Part shown: positions 36,412 through 43,985 of the stretch, in pieces
How positions within the stretch are numbered: position 1 is the first letter of the stretch
How the letters are laid out: every line of letters starts with the position of its first letter
Assembly: GCF_013365535.1 (NCBI RefSeq)
Contig: NZ_CP053590.1
Coordinates: 1,602,501 to 1,666,500, forward strand
Reading direction: 5' to 3'
Source of the DNA: Aquimarina sp. TRL1
Lineage (GTDB): Bacteria; Bacteroidota; Bacteroidia; Flavobacteriales; Flavobacteriaceae
Length of the DNA stretch: 64,000 bases
Translations under genes and position numbers: made by a program
The notes under the pieces: model-generated
What the model saw: the letters and a program-made list of their open reading frames with translations, nothing else
Told to the model about the DNA's origin: nothing
Database searches by the model: none

Positions 36412-36955
36412 ACTCCTCATTTCTTTTTTAAAACAATTCAAAAGTGTATTCCCTCGACAATCTCTTGCACTGTTGTATTCCCGTAATATTAATTAATACA
36501 ATACTTTTATATATTTCTTTAACTAGTTAAAGATTTTTCTGACTATTTATTAAGAATTTTACTTTCCAATTCTGAAAAAAACAGAAAAAAATTAAAATTA
36601 TTTATACGACTCTCTAAATTAAAATCACGTAATAATGAAAGTAACTCTTAAAACCATTCTTTCTATTATTTGTAATATTCTATGTTTTGAATTTCATAAA
36701 AAGAAAACAAAACTCAATTACACATATAGTGAAAGTTTCTTATCTATATTCGTCAGCGCTTCCTTTGCCAAAAAAACAGCGCTACTTATATGTACTTCTT
36801 TTTCACTTAATTAAAAGAACTTATACCCCATAACAAGTTACTATTTTATATAATGTTTATCTAATAATGCATTAGGAAACATTAGAATACGTGTATACTC
36901 CTAAATAAACTTACTTCCTAAAAAGAGTATTAATCACTTATTTAATATACACAAA
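36412..36955. other. AT-rich intergenic region, no supported gene
   Basis: I see no convincing coding sequence. A 59-codon frame (36635-36814) exists but its translation is not persuasive. Confidence 0.5.
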
Positions 36956-37111
36956 ATGAAATACTATAAAAAAAGAACCAGAGTATTAAAAAACCACAAA
37001 AGATACGATGATGAAATAACGATAAAACTATTTCCTGCACAGGGAAGAGAAGTCTCTCCTGAAGAGACCAGAAAATTTATGAAAAGAGATAAATATTACA
37101 GAAGCATATAA
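36956..37111 (+). CDS. small basic protein of 51 aa, unknown
   Basis: Reads MKYYKKRTRVLKNHKRYDDE, then ITIKLFPAQGREVSPEETRK and ends FMKRDKYYRSI. The balanced composition with many Lys and Arg and a turn-rich middle looks coding, and the frame is clean over 52 codons. It is transcribed towards lpxH, which is on the opposite strand. No function can be given. Confidence 0.5.
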   Translation: MKYYKKRTRVLKNHKRYDDEITIKLFPAQGREVSPEETRKFMKRDKYYRSI

Positions 37112-37176
37112 TATCCCATATAATTTTTTTAACACAACTCACTCCCCCTTTTATATAGAGATATGGTAAGAGGGGG

Positions 37177-37938
37177 TTATTCTTTTTCGAAGGTCTTTAA
37201 GATCATTTCTTTCCCATCAAAAACTCCATAGGTATAATAATGGATCCAATCCCCTAGATTTGTATATTTTGAAGTTTCGTTCAGTGCTATTTCCATAGGC
37301 AAATGCCGGTGACCAAATACAAAATGATCCCTGTGTTTTGTTTCTAGCTTTCGTTTGCAATACTGTACTAACCACTCGTTTTCTTCTCCCAAAAATACGA
37401 CATCTTCATCTCCTGATATCAATTTATTTTTTACAGATAAATATTGTCCCAAACGAACTCCAATATCCGGATGAAGCCATCTAAAAAGCCATTTGGAAAA
37501 CGAATTTGTAAAAACTTTTTTCATTCTTTTATACCCGAGATCTCCTGGGCCTAGACCATCTCCATGTCCTACTAAAAATGTACTATTGTTAAACGTGAAT
37601 TCCTTAGGAGAATGATATACTGGAATGTTTAATTCTTGTTCGAAATAATCGTCCATCCAAAGGTCGTGATTTCCTACAAAGAAGTACACAGGAATTCCTG
37701 CGTCTGTTATTTCGGCTAATTTCCCTAAAGTTCTTGTGAATCCCTTAGGTACTACCGTTTTATATTCAAACCAAAAATCGAATAAGTCTCCCAGTAAAAA
37801 AATAGCTGCAGCATCTTCCTTTACCTGGTCTAACCATCTGACAAATTTCTGTTCTCTTGGAAAACTTTTCTTATTGGTCGGAGCCCCTAAGTGGTTATCA
37901 CTAGCGAAATAAACTTTTTTCCCTTCAGGAAGATTCAT
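37177..37938 (-). CDS. lpxH: UDP-2,3-diacylglucosamine diphosphatase
   Basis: Metallophosphoesterase of lipid A synthesis, cleaving UMP from UDP-2,3-diacylglucosamine. The 253-aa sequence has the motifs ASDNHLG, LLGDLFDFWFEYK, FFVGNHDLWMDDYF, LVGHGDG and VFGHRHLP. DNHLG replaces the more common DxH of other phosphoesterases but is normal for Bacteroidota relatives. The substrate is inferred from the family. Confidence 0.9.
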   Translation of the reverse strand: MNLPEGKKVYFASDNHLGAPTNKKSFPREQKFVRWLDQVKEDAAAIFLLGDLFDFWFEYKTVVPKGFTRTLGKLAEITDAGIPVYFFVGNHDLWMDDYFEQELNIPVYHSPKEFTFNNSTFLVGHGDGLGPGDLGYKRMKKVFTNSFSKWLFRWLHPDIGVRLGQYLSVKNKLISGDEDVVFLGEENEWLVQYCKRKLETKHRDHFVFGHRHLPMEIALNETSKYTNLGDWIHYYTYGVFDGKEMILKTFEKE

Positions 37939-38030
37939 AGTACCTATTTATTGGGGTAAAGATATAAATAATTCTAAGGTTAATCTCACTATTGGCAGTA
38001 TATTCCCTTCTTCATAAAAGTGTTTTCAGA

Positions 38031-38130
38031 AAAAAACAAAACATCTCTTTTTGAACTAAACAAAAATCCAAATACAAGTATGTATTTGTTCGACATGAAT
38101 ATTTTGCTTAATTAGAAAAAAGAGATGTTT
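38031..38130 (-). terminator. structured 3' region of the 45-aa gene
   Basis: On the minus strand a 14-bp perfect helix (AAACATCTCTTTTT, 38117-38130, with 38039-38052) encloses an 8-bp hairpin (CAAATACA/TGTATTTG, 38069-38076 with 38081-38088, loop TACT), and the helix is followed by TGTTTTTTT. It should terminate the transcript that starts near 38351. The loop of about 64 nt is long for a simple terminator. Confidence 0.5.
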
Positions 38131-38182
38131 CTCGTCGTGTGTAATAAAATGTAAGTACTACAAGTGGTCTGTACTTTTTTGG

Positions 38183-38320
38183 TTATTCTTCTTTAAAAGA
38201 AAATGAGTCGTAGTTCTTGTTTACTTTTATTCCTTGTGCAGAAAAAAGCTTAACTACTGTTTCTTCATAAGAATACAATTCTTCATTTAGCAATGTTAAT
38301 TTCTCATCGTAATTTTCCAT
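38183..38320 (-). CDS. small protein of 45 aa with its own promoter
   Basis: Reads MENYDEKLTLLNEELYSYEE, then TVVKLFSAQG and ends NYDSFSFKEE. The acidic N-terminal helix and short C-terminal strand look coding. A textbook promoter (38358-38388) sits 38 bp upstream and a structured terminator follows, so this is a complete transcription unit. I do not recognise the protein. Confidence 0.65.
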   Translation of the reverse strand: MENYDEKLTLLNEELYSYEETVVKLFSAQGIKVNKNYDSFSFKEE

Positions 38321-38357
38321 GGTTAGTGATTTGTGTTATACATAAGTCGCTACAAAA

Positions 38358-38388
38358 CAAATCTAAGCTGTAAAAGAAAAGATACAAA
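38358..38388 (-). promoter_or_regulatory. promoter of the 45-aa gene
   Basis: On the minus strand TTTG (38385-38388) and TAGATTTG (38358-38365) are separated by exactly 19 bp, the consensus Bacteroidota spacing. The predicted start of transcription is near 38351. Confidence 0.7.
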
Positions 38389-38664
38389 ACCGTACTAACA
38401 CTATTTTTATATGAGAGGATAAGAAATCATTATCATTTTTTTAGGGGGTATTCATATTATCAAACGTCATAGTAATGGATTACAACACATAAACCACTAC
38501 TTATCAGTTGCTTAGAATCATTTTAATTAGTTTTATTTTATCTTTTTTTTATAAAAAAATAACATAAAAGCCCGAAAACAGTACAAAAACCACACTTTTT
38601 TAACATTAAAAAGTCATCTTTATACCTATCACTATAACATTTCTTTAGCAACTATATAGAGAAT
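38389..38664. other. AT-rich spacer before queD, nothing recognised
   Basis: No open frame of note and no clear repeat; the stretch separates the 45-aa gene's promoter from the end of queD. Confidence 0.5.
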
Positions 38665-39117
38665 CTATACATTATCACTGGCAAACCACTCTGCATAAGA
38701 GGTTTCTGTTTCTTTAAGTTTCAATGAATGTAATGAAATTCCTTTTGGCAATCTGGTCTTTATTTTTTTTGCAAAATCAATTACCATATTTTCACTGGTA
38801 GGTTGATAATCTACTAAAATTACATTATGACCACGAGTTTTTAGTTCATTTGCCAATTCTAAATGCGGCGTATTTTTATTAAAAACAGTCGCATGATCAA
38901 AAACATCTTCAATTTCTTCCTTTACTATTTTCTTTAAATCTCCAAAGTCAATTACCATTCCCAGTTTTGTATGTGTTTTATCTGTAATTGGGCTCCCAAT
39001 CACAGTAACACTTAATTTATAACTGTGTCCATGTACATTTTTACATTTTCCGTCATACCCATACAGTGCATGACCTGTCTCAAAAGAAAATTGTTTGGTA
39101 ATTCGAATCTTACTCAT
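38665..39117 (-). CDS. queD: 6-carboxytetrahydropterin synthase family protein
   Basis: A 150-aa member of the 6-pyruvoyltetrahydropterin synthase family; QueD makes 6-carboxy-5,6,7,8-tetrahydropterin for queuosine/preQ1. Zinc ligands are His16 in ETGHALYG and His29 and His31 in NVHGHSYKL; Cys25 in the KCKNVHGH segment is the expected catalytic cysteine. The C-terminal LKETETSYAEW motif is typical. The other queC/queE genes are not in the window. Confidence 0.9.
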   Translation of the reverse strand: MSKIRITKQFSFETGHALYGYDGKCKNVHGHSYKLSVTVIGSPITDKTHTKLGMVIDFGDLKKIVKEEIEDVFDHATVFNKNTPHLELANELKTRGHNVILVDYQPTSENMVIDFAKKIKTRLPKGISLHSLKLKETETSYAEWFASDNV

Positions 39118-39156
39118 ATATTATTCCTAACTACTTTTTTGCAAAGTTAATGAAGA

Positions 39157-39255
39157 TTATCTTCTCTTTTTACGATTTACTATGTAAATCACAACTAGTG
39201 CAATTCCTAAGATTAAAAACAGTCCGTTACCTCCTAAAAAATTCAATATTTCCAT
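39157..39255 (-). CDS. 32-aa single-helix membrane protein
   Basis: Reads MEILNFLGGNGLFLILGIAL, then a helix end and VNRKKRR. It is one membrane segment with a basic tail that would stay in the cytoplasm. Its ATG shares a base with the stop of the enoyl-CoA hydratase gene (TGATG at 39257-39253), so it is translationally coupled to it. The position and composition support a real micro-protein. Confidence 0.6.
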   Translation of the reverse strand: MEILNFLGGNGLFLILGIALVVIYIVNRKKRR

Positions 39256-40025
39256 CAATTCTTTTTAAATTTTTGCAATGCATTTTTAGTGAATGCTGAC
39301 AATACCAATTCTCCTGAAATTGCTGCTCTTTCTACTAATAAATCATCCCATTCCTCTGTTCCTTTCCAAAGGATTTTTTTTATTTCTTTTATACTCGCCG
39401 GGTTATAATTTGCCATTTTTTCTGTAAACAATTCTAACTCCTTATCTAATTCGCTTATATTTTCAAAAACTCTTGCATACAACCCTTGTTCTTTTGCCCA
39501 GTACGCATTTTTCCACTGAGTAGGGTCCAACGCTAATTCTCCAAATGCTGTTGTTCCAATTTTTCTGGAAACTGCCGGTTCAATTACAAAAGGACCAATA
39601 CCAATCGCCAGTTCACTCAGTTTAATAGATGCTGCTTCTGTTGCCAATGAATAATCACATGCAGCCACAAGTCCTACTCCTCCTCCTACAACTTTTCCTT
39701 GTACTCTTCCTATAATGAGCTTAGAGCATTTTCTCATAGCATTTAACACCTTAGCGAAGCCTGAGAAAAAAACAGTTCCTTCTTCTATATTTTTTATGGC
39801 TAATAACTCATCAAATGACGCCCCGGCACAAAATGCTTTTTCTCCTTCGGATTTCAGTACAATTACAGAGACTTCTTCGTTTACTGACAGTTCGTTTATC
39901 GCACGCTCTAATCGATCTAATAAAACTGAAGGAAAAGAATTACTGCTTGGGTGGCCAAATTCTATATGCGCGATCTTTCCTTCTATTTTTGTATATAAAC
40001 TACCGTCTTTTCTGTTGGTTGTCAT
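39255..40025 (-). CDS. enoyl-CoA hydratase/isomerase family protein
   Basis: A 256-aa crotonase-fold protein. The oxyanion-hole segments are EKAFCAGASFDELLAI and GKVVGGGVGLVAACDYSLATE, and SELAIGIGPFVIEPAVSR carries the second catalytic region. It could be a methylglutaconyl-CoA hydratase-like enzyme of leucine breakdown, but the substrate cannot be fixed from sequence. It is coupled to the 32-aa gene downstream. Confidence 0.9.
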   Translation of the reverse strand: MTTNRKDGSLYTKIEGKIAHIEFGHPSSNSFPSVLLDRLERAINELSVNEEVSVIVLKSEGEKAFCAGASFDELLAIKNIEEGTVFFSGFAKVLNAMRKCSKLIIGRVQGKVVGGGVGLVAACDYSLATEAASIKLSELAIGIGPFVIEPAVSRKIGTTAFGELALDPTQWKNAYWAKEQGLYARVFENISELDKELELFTEKMANYNPASIKEIKKILWKGTEEWDDLLVERAAISGELVLSAFTKNALQKFKKN

Positions 40026-40056
40026 AATCTATTAGGTTTTGTTAAAAGTACTCTTT

Positions 40057-41388
40057 TTATGCAAGAGGAAGAAACTTCTTCCGGAATTTAATAACTAAGG
40101 CTATTGCTCTGAATAACACCCAAACAATAAATGCGATCCAAACACCATAAAGCTTAAAATCTAAACGATCACATATATATAATGTTGGCAAAAAAGCAAA
40201 AAAAGTAGCTCCAAATAATACATTTCTCAGATATTTCATTTCACCAAGTCCTTTGAACATACCATCAAAAACAAAAGCGATCCCTCCAATTGGTTGTGTA
40301 ATTAATACAATAAAAAAGATACTGTTGAAAATCAACAAAACATCTTCTTCACTAATAAATAATTCCCCTATTTTACTATAGAAAAGCCCTCCTAAAATCG
40401 CGAGAAAAATACTTACTCCTACCCCGTATAGTGTAACTTTCTTACTTAAGGCTACTAAAGAAGCATATTGTTTTGCTCCTAAAAGTTTTCCACTCAAAAT
40501 ATTCCCTGCAGCTCCATACCCATCAATAAAAAATGCTGTAAACAACCAGATATTCATAGAAATTGTAAACGCGGCTATATATTCATCTCCGTAGCTAGTA
40601 GCTCTGGCATTTGCAAAATAAATTGCTGTATTTAATGCTATGGATCTCACAAAAAGATTCAAACTCATAGAAATCAGTCGTTTCAATTCTTTGTTTAATG
40701 GGAAACGCAATCGCAGACTCACATCTGTTTTAAACAACAGAAAAAAGAATGCCATAACAGCCATCAGAATCTGAGATATAAGACTTGCCCATGCTGCTCC
40801 TCTTAATAACATTGGCTCAAGAATACCATCTATTCCATATACAAGAATAAAATCCAGCACAATATTAGTGACTGCTCCAGTAATAGCAATTACCATAGGC
40901 CAAAAGGTATTTTGAAGTCCTCTGAAGATTCCAAAAATAGCAAATGTAAAAAGGGTTAAAGGAAACCCCCACACCCGAATATTATAATACGTTACACTGT
41001 ATTCCAACACTAAACCAGTAGCATTATATAGCTCGAAAATCTCTTCTACAAAAAACACAGTAGATAGCAATACGATCAAGCTCAAACTCACATTAAAAAA
41101 GATCGCCTGAGCAGGAAGGGTTTCTACTTCTTTAATTTTTCCAGCTCCCAAATACTGAGAAATAATTGCAGATATGGCACTTCTTGTTTGCCCTAAAACC
41201 CAAATCAAAGCTGATAAAAAAGATCCCACAATACCAACTGCAGCCAAAGACTCTTTTCCATGAACCGGAATATTCCCTACAATTGCCGTATCTGTTATTG
41301 ATAATAAAGGTTCTGCAATACCAGCTATAATAGCAGGAATTGCTAATTGATTTATTTTCCGGAAACTAATTTCTGTATTCACGAGCAA
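40057..41388 (-). CDS. MATE family efflux transporter
   Basis: A 443-aa protein with twelve predicted membrane helices and the MATE pattern (INQLAIPAIIAGIAEPLLSITDTAIVG at the N-terminus, and DGMFKGLGEMKYLRN late). It exports drugs or metabolites using a cation gradient. The start is TTG at 41388 or GTG at 41382; there is no ATG before the first helix. Substrate unknown. Confidence 0.9.
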   Translation of the reverse strand: MLVNTEISFRKINQLAIPAIIAGIAEPLLSITDTAIVGNIPVHGKESLAAVGIVGSFLSALIWVLGQTRSAISAIISQYLGAGKIKEVETLPAQAIFFNVSLSLIVLLSTVFFVEEIFELYNATGLVLEYSVTYYNIRVWGFPLTLFTFAIFGIFRGLQNTFWPMVIAITGAVTNIVLDFILVYGIDGILEPMLLRGAAWASLISQILMAVMAFFFLLFKTDVSLRLRFPLNKELKRLISMSLNLFVRSIALNTAIYFANARATSYGDEYIAAFTISMNIWLFTAFFIDGYGAAGNILSGKLLGAKQYASLVALSKKVTLYGVGVSIFLAILGGLFYSKIGELFISEEDVLLIFNSIFFIVLITQPIGGIAFVFDGMFKGLGEMKYLRNVLFGATFFAFLPTLYICDRLDFKLYGVWIAFIVWVLFRAIALVIKFRKKFLPLA

Positions 41389-41574
41389 ACACTTAAATAT
41401 GTAAGGGTATTAATGTTTTTTCTTTGTATTGTATATAGCAGCACAAAATAACAACTTTATTTTCTTTCCTTACAAACAGTTTTGATAGACTTTCTTTATA
41501 TTATGGAAGAAGTAAAAAATACATTGGGACGAATCCTATTCGGGCTCTTTCTTTTTTCTAAATTAAAAAAATAG

Positions 41575-41582
41575 TATTTTTG
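41575..41582 (+). promoter_or_regulatory. -7 box of tRNA-Ala
   Basis: TATTTTTG matches TAnnTTTG, 12 bp before the tRNA. Confidence 0.5.
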
Positions 41583-41593
41583 ATGCTTATTCT

Positions 41594-41667
41594 GGGGCAT
41601 TAGCTCAGCTGGCTAGAGCGCTACGCTGGCAGCGTAGAGGTCATCGGTTCGACTCCGATATGCTCCA
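41594..41667 (+). tRNA. tRNA-Ala (GGC anticodon)
   Basis: A 74-nt cloverleaf. The acceptor pairs GGGGCAT with ATGCTCC and includes the G3-U70 wobble that specifies alanine. The anticodon stem CTACG/CGTAG encloses CTGGCAG, anticodon GGC at 41628-41630. The T arm is GGTTCGACTCC. The discriminator is A41667; CCA is not encoded. A terminator follows. Confidence 0.97.
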
Positions 41668-41670
41668 CTT

Positions 41671-41712
41671 AACAACCCTCTTCTATTTAGGATATAGAAG
41701 AGGGTTGTTTAT
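41671..41712 (+). terminator. terminator after tRNA-Ala
   Basis: A perfect 16-bp stem: AACAACCCTCTTCTAT (41671-41686) with ATAGAAGAGGGTTGTT (41694-41709), followed by T's. Confidence 0.85.
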
Positions 41713-41778
41713 TTGGCATTTTACTAGCTATATAGCATCCTTTTATAACAAGGAAAAAATTAACTACCTGTTTGTCCT

Positions 41779-42456
41779 TTATTTTATTTCATTTAATCTA
41801 ACAAATTCTTTTTTTTCTGGAACCCCATAAATTAACATATGATCTTCGTTTATTTCTGCAACTGGAAACATCCATTGTTTGTTATTTTCTTTCCAATAAT
41901 AAACAACAAAATAAGTTTTGTCTATTTTTTCTAACCTGTAGCGTTTACAGCTTTCTTTTCCTCTAATTTTTTCAACTTCACTCGAACACATTAACCCACT
42001 TAACTTTATTTCATTAGATGGTCTAGTAAATGAGGAAGAATAAAAATGATGAAATCGCTTTTTTCTGAATTTCGCCACAGAATAATTAATTTGTGTTGGT
42101 ATTAGTTTTTTATACCTCCACGTTACCATTTTATTTTCTGATTTTTCTTCATCAAAAACTGTGTAATAAAACTCCAGTGTTAAACTATCCTTCACAAGGT
42201 AATTATAACGTATTTCCTTTTTTCCTATTCCTTGTTTAATCATCCGATTAACCGTATCCACTCTTATTGTATGTTCACTATATAAGCTATCAAAACTATA
42301 CGTTTTCAATTTCTTTTCTGTAAGATGAATCATTGAACACACGGGTATTGTGTATGTATCATCATCTACAATGAGCACCCATTTCCCTATAAACGACTGA
42401 CTATAAATCTGAAAAAAACAAAAAAAGGAAGCTACAAGGAAAATACTTTTTTTCAT
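41779..42456 (-). CDS. secreted protein, unknown
   Basis: A 225-aa protein with a signal peptide (MKKSIFLVASFFCFFQIYSQ) and a short beta-rich mature part with many Tyr and Lys. No motif is recognised. It is 3 bp from the 79-aa gene upstream on the same strand and likely shares its transcript. Confidence 0.65.
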   Translation of the reverse strand: MKKSIFLVASFFCFFQIYSQSFIGKWVLIVDDDTYTIPVCSMIHLTEKKLKTYSFDSLYSEHTIRVDTVNRMIKQGIGKKEIRYNYLVKDSLTLEFYYTVFDEEKSENKMVTWRYKKLIPTQINYSVAKFRKKRFHHFYSSSFTRPSNEIKLSGLMCSSEVEKIRGKESCKRYRLEKIDKTYFVVYYWKENNKQWMFPVAEINEDHMLIYGVPEKKEFVRLNEIK

Positions 42457-42459
42457 AAA

Positions 42460-42699
42460 TCACCTAGTATAAAACTCATCCAAAAACAAACCATTATAAA
42501 ATGTAAAATCTCCTAAAGCTATCCACTCTTTACTAATATTCGGGATGGTTTTAAATAGTAGATTCTCTGGAAATTCATCAATACTTAACTCTTCTTTCAA
42601 AAAACATGAAATATCATCTATAATAGGTGAATACATTTCTTTTTCAAGATCAACATTCCTAAACATTTTAGGCGCTTTTCGTTTTAAATAGAATTTCAT
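42460..42699 (-). CDS. small protein of 79 aa, unknown
   Basis: Reads MKFYLKRKAPKMFRNVDLEK, then an acidic region and ends TFYNGLFLDEFYTR. It is soluble and not recognised. It lies 3 bp upstream of the secreted-protein gene, so the two are probably one operon. It could be a partner of the secreted protein, but nothing in the sequence shows it. Confidence 0.55.
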   Translation of the reverse strand: MKFYLKRKAPKMFRNVDLEKEMYSPIIDDISCFLKEELSIDEFPENLLFKTIPNISKEWIALGDFTFYNGLFLDEFYTR

Positions 42700-42914
42700 A
42701 AAAGTAATTTTGTTTTGAACGAAATTACTATTTAAGTACTTTAGAAAAGCTCAATAATAACCTTTTTTACTGCAACTATAGAATTTTCCAATTCACACCT
42801 TTCAATTATAGATTGAATAAAAAAGACTTTAAATACTTATAAGATAAAAAGAGGTCAAAAAAGAAGAACATATAATTTTAATTATCGAAACGGAGATTCC
42901 TATTTTGTAGGTAT
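42700..42914. other. AT-rich spacer, nothing recognised
   Basis: No open frame or repeat that I would call; the stretch separates the 79-aa gene from the candidate RNA. Confidence 0.5.
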
Positions 42915-43064
42915 ATAAAAAAACAACCCTCAGGTTAACTACTCCTGAGGGTCTGAATTGAAACTTAATTATATTTAACACAAACTCAACTTATATATAA
43001 TTATGAACGTTTCAACTTTGCTATATCTTTGTTTTTCCTTTTTTCTAAATATGCCCCAAATATA
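42915..43064 (-). ncRNA. candidate structured small RNA
   Basis: On the minus strand a -7 box TATATTTG (43057-43064) would start a transcript near 43050. The RNA contains a 9-bp helix (AGTTGAAAC, 43009-43017, with GTTTCAATT, 42956-42964, one G-U pair) and ends in a clean terminator: CCCTCAGG with CCTGAGGG (42944-42951 with 42927-42934) followed by TTGTTTTTTTA. That gives about 135 nt with no open frame. No -33 box is clear. The structure and terminator are seen; the call of an RNA gene is inferred. Confidence 0.4.
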
Positions 43065-43292
43065 AGAGCTATTATTCTATTATCTATCTATCTCCTATAG
43101 AAATTTTAACATTTAACACCACTATAACATTAAATAAACAAAAAAAATATAAAATACTAAAGAACAATCCTTTAAAGCTCTTAAAAAAGACTAAATATTG
43201 CCTTTTTGTTCTTATAATACGGTTATAACTCATATATATAACGCCCCTCCCTTAATGCATTGTATAACCTATATTTGAAAATACTAACAAAC

Positions 43293-43352
43293 AAAAATCG
43301 TGCCAATATTCGTGTTTTTTAATTTCACACAAATATATAGCACGACTTTTTA
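43293..43352 (-). terminator. probable terminator of the TonB-lipoprotein unit
   Basis: On the minus strand GTCGTGC (43340-43346) pairs with GCACGAT (43297-43303, one wobble) around an AT-rich loop containing TGTGT/ACACG, followed by TTTTTGTTTG. It lies about 45 bp after the lipoprotein gene. Confidence 0.5.
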
Positions 43353-43397
43353 AATTCTTATGACAATAGTCAGTAATAAAAGACTATCTTTTTTGTA

Positions 43398-43973
43398 TTA
43401 TTCTACTACTTTGATACTAAAAGCTTGCGCTATATCAGTTTCTCCACCTGCGTCTGTAACTGTCCCATTGTTAGGCTTTTTTGGCTCATGTTTTAATGTA
43501 GCCGTAAATGTTCCTTCTGCGGCTGCAGTTGTCTTAACTACAAATTTTAATCCTACAGGGTCTTCTCCTCCGTTAGTAATATAATCTGATTCTTTATCAT
43601 TATAAGTTACCGTTATTCCTAACTTGTCCTCAACCTCGTAAAAGAATTGATGTGCATCTGCTTCTTCTTCGATTTCTTCATTAATATTTTCTGCAGGAGT
43701 TTCTGTCTCATTTAGCAGAACTACTGTACCAGCATATTCTGTATTTGCTTTAAGATCTCCAGATACTGTTATTACCGGCTCCTTAGGTCCGTCTCCTCCA
43801 TCTTCATCTTTTACTTGCAGAGTAACAGTCTCTGGACCATTTTGCAATGTTATTGTCATGGTAGTAATTACTTCTTCTTCATTAATTGGCGCTGGATTGT
43901 CATCATCATTAGAGCAAGATGTTAGTAAAATTGATCCAATTGCCATTGCTGATAAAAATTTACGTGTGTTCAT
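43398..43973 (-). CDS. lipoprotein beside a TonB receptor
   Basis: A 191-aa protein with a lipoprotein signal (FLSAMAIGSILLTSC, Cys20) and an acidic beta-rich mature domain (TMTITLQNGPETVTLQVKD, VTYNDKESDYITNGG). Such proteins are common next to TonB receptors in Flavobacteria and are sometimes annotated as type 1 periplasmic-binding-fold proteins. Its start is 12 bp from the stop of the receptor gene upstream, so they are one operon. Likely an outer-membrane partner of the receptor. Confidence 0.75.
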   Translation of the reverse strand: MNTRKFLSAMAIGSILLTSCSNDDDNPAPINEEEVITTMTITLQNGPETVTLQVKDEDGGDGPKEPVITVSGDLKANTEYAGTVVLLNETETPAENINEEIEEEADAHQFFYEVEDKLGITVTYNDKESDYITNGGEDPVGLKFVVKTTAAAEGTFTATLKHEPKKPNNGTVTDAGGETDIAQAFSIKVVE

Positions 43974-43985
43974 TTTGATAAATAT

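Noticed and set aside
36635..36814. A 59-codon plus-strand frame (starting MKVTLKTILSIICNILCFEF).
   Set aside because: AT-rich composition, low-complexity hydrophobic start with a poorly plausible remainder, and no promoter or coupling to support it.
42700..43400. An integrated element beside tRNA-Ala, by analogy with the other tRNA.
   Set aside because: I found no duplicate of the tRNA-Ala 3' end in this gap or downstream.
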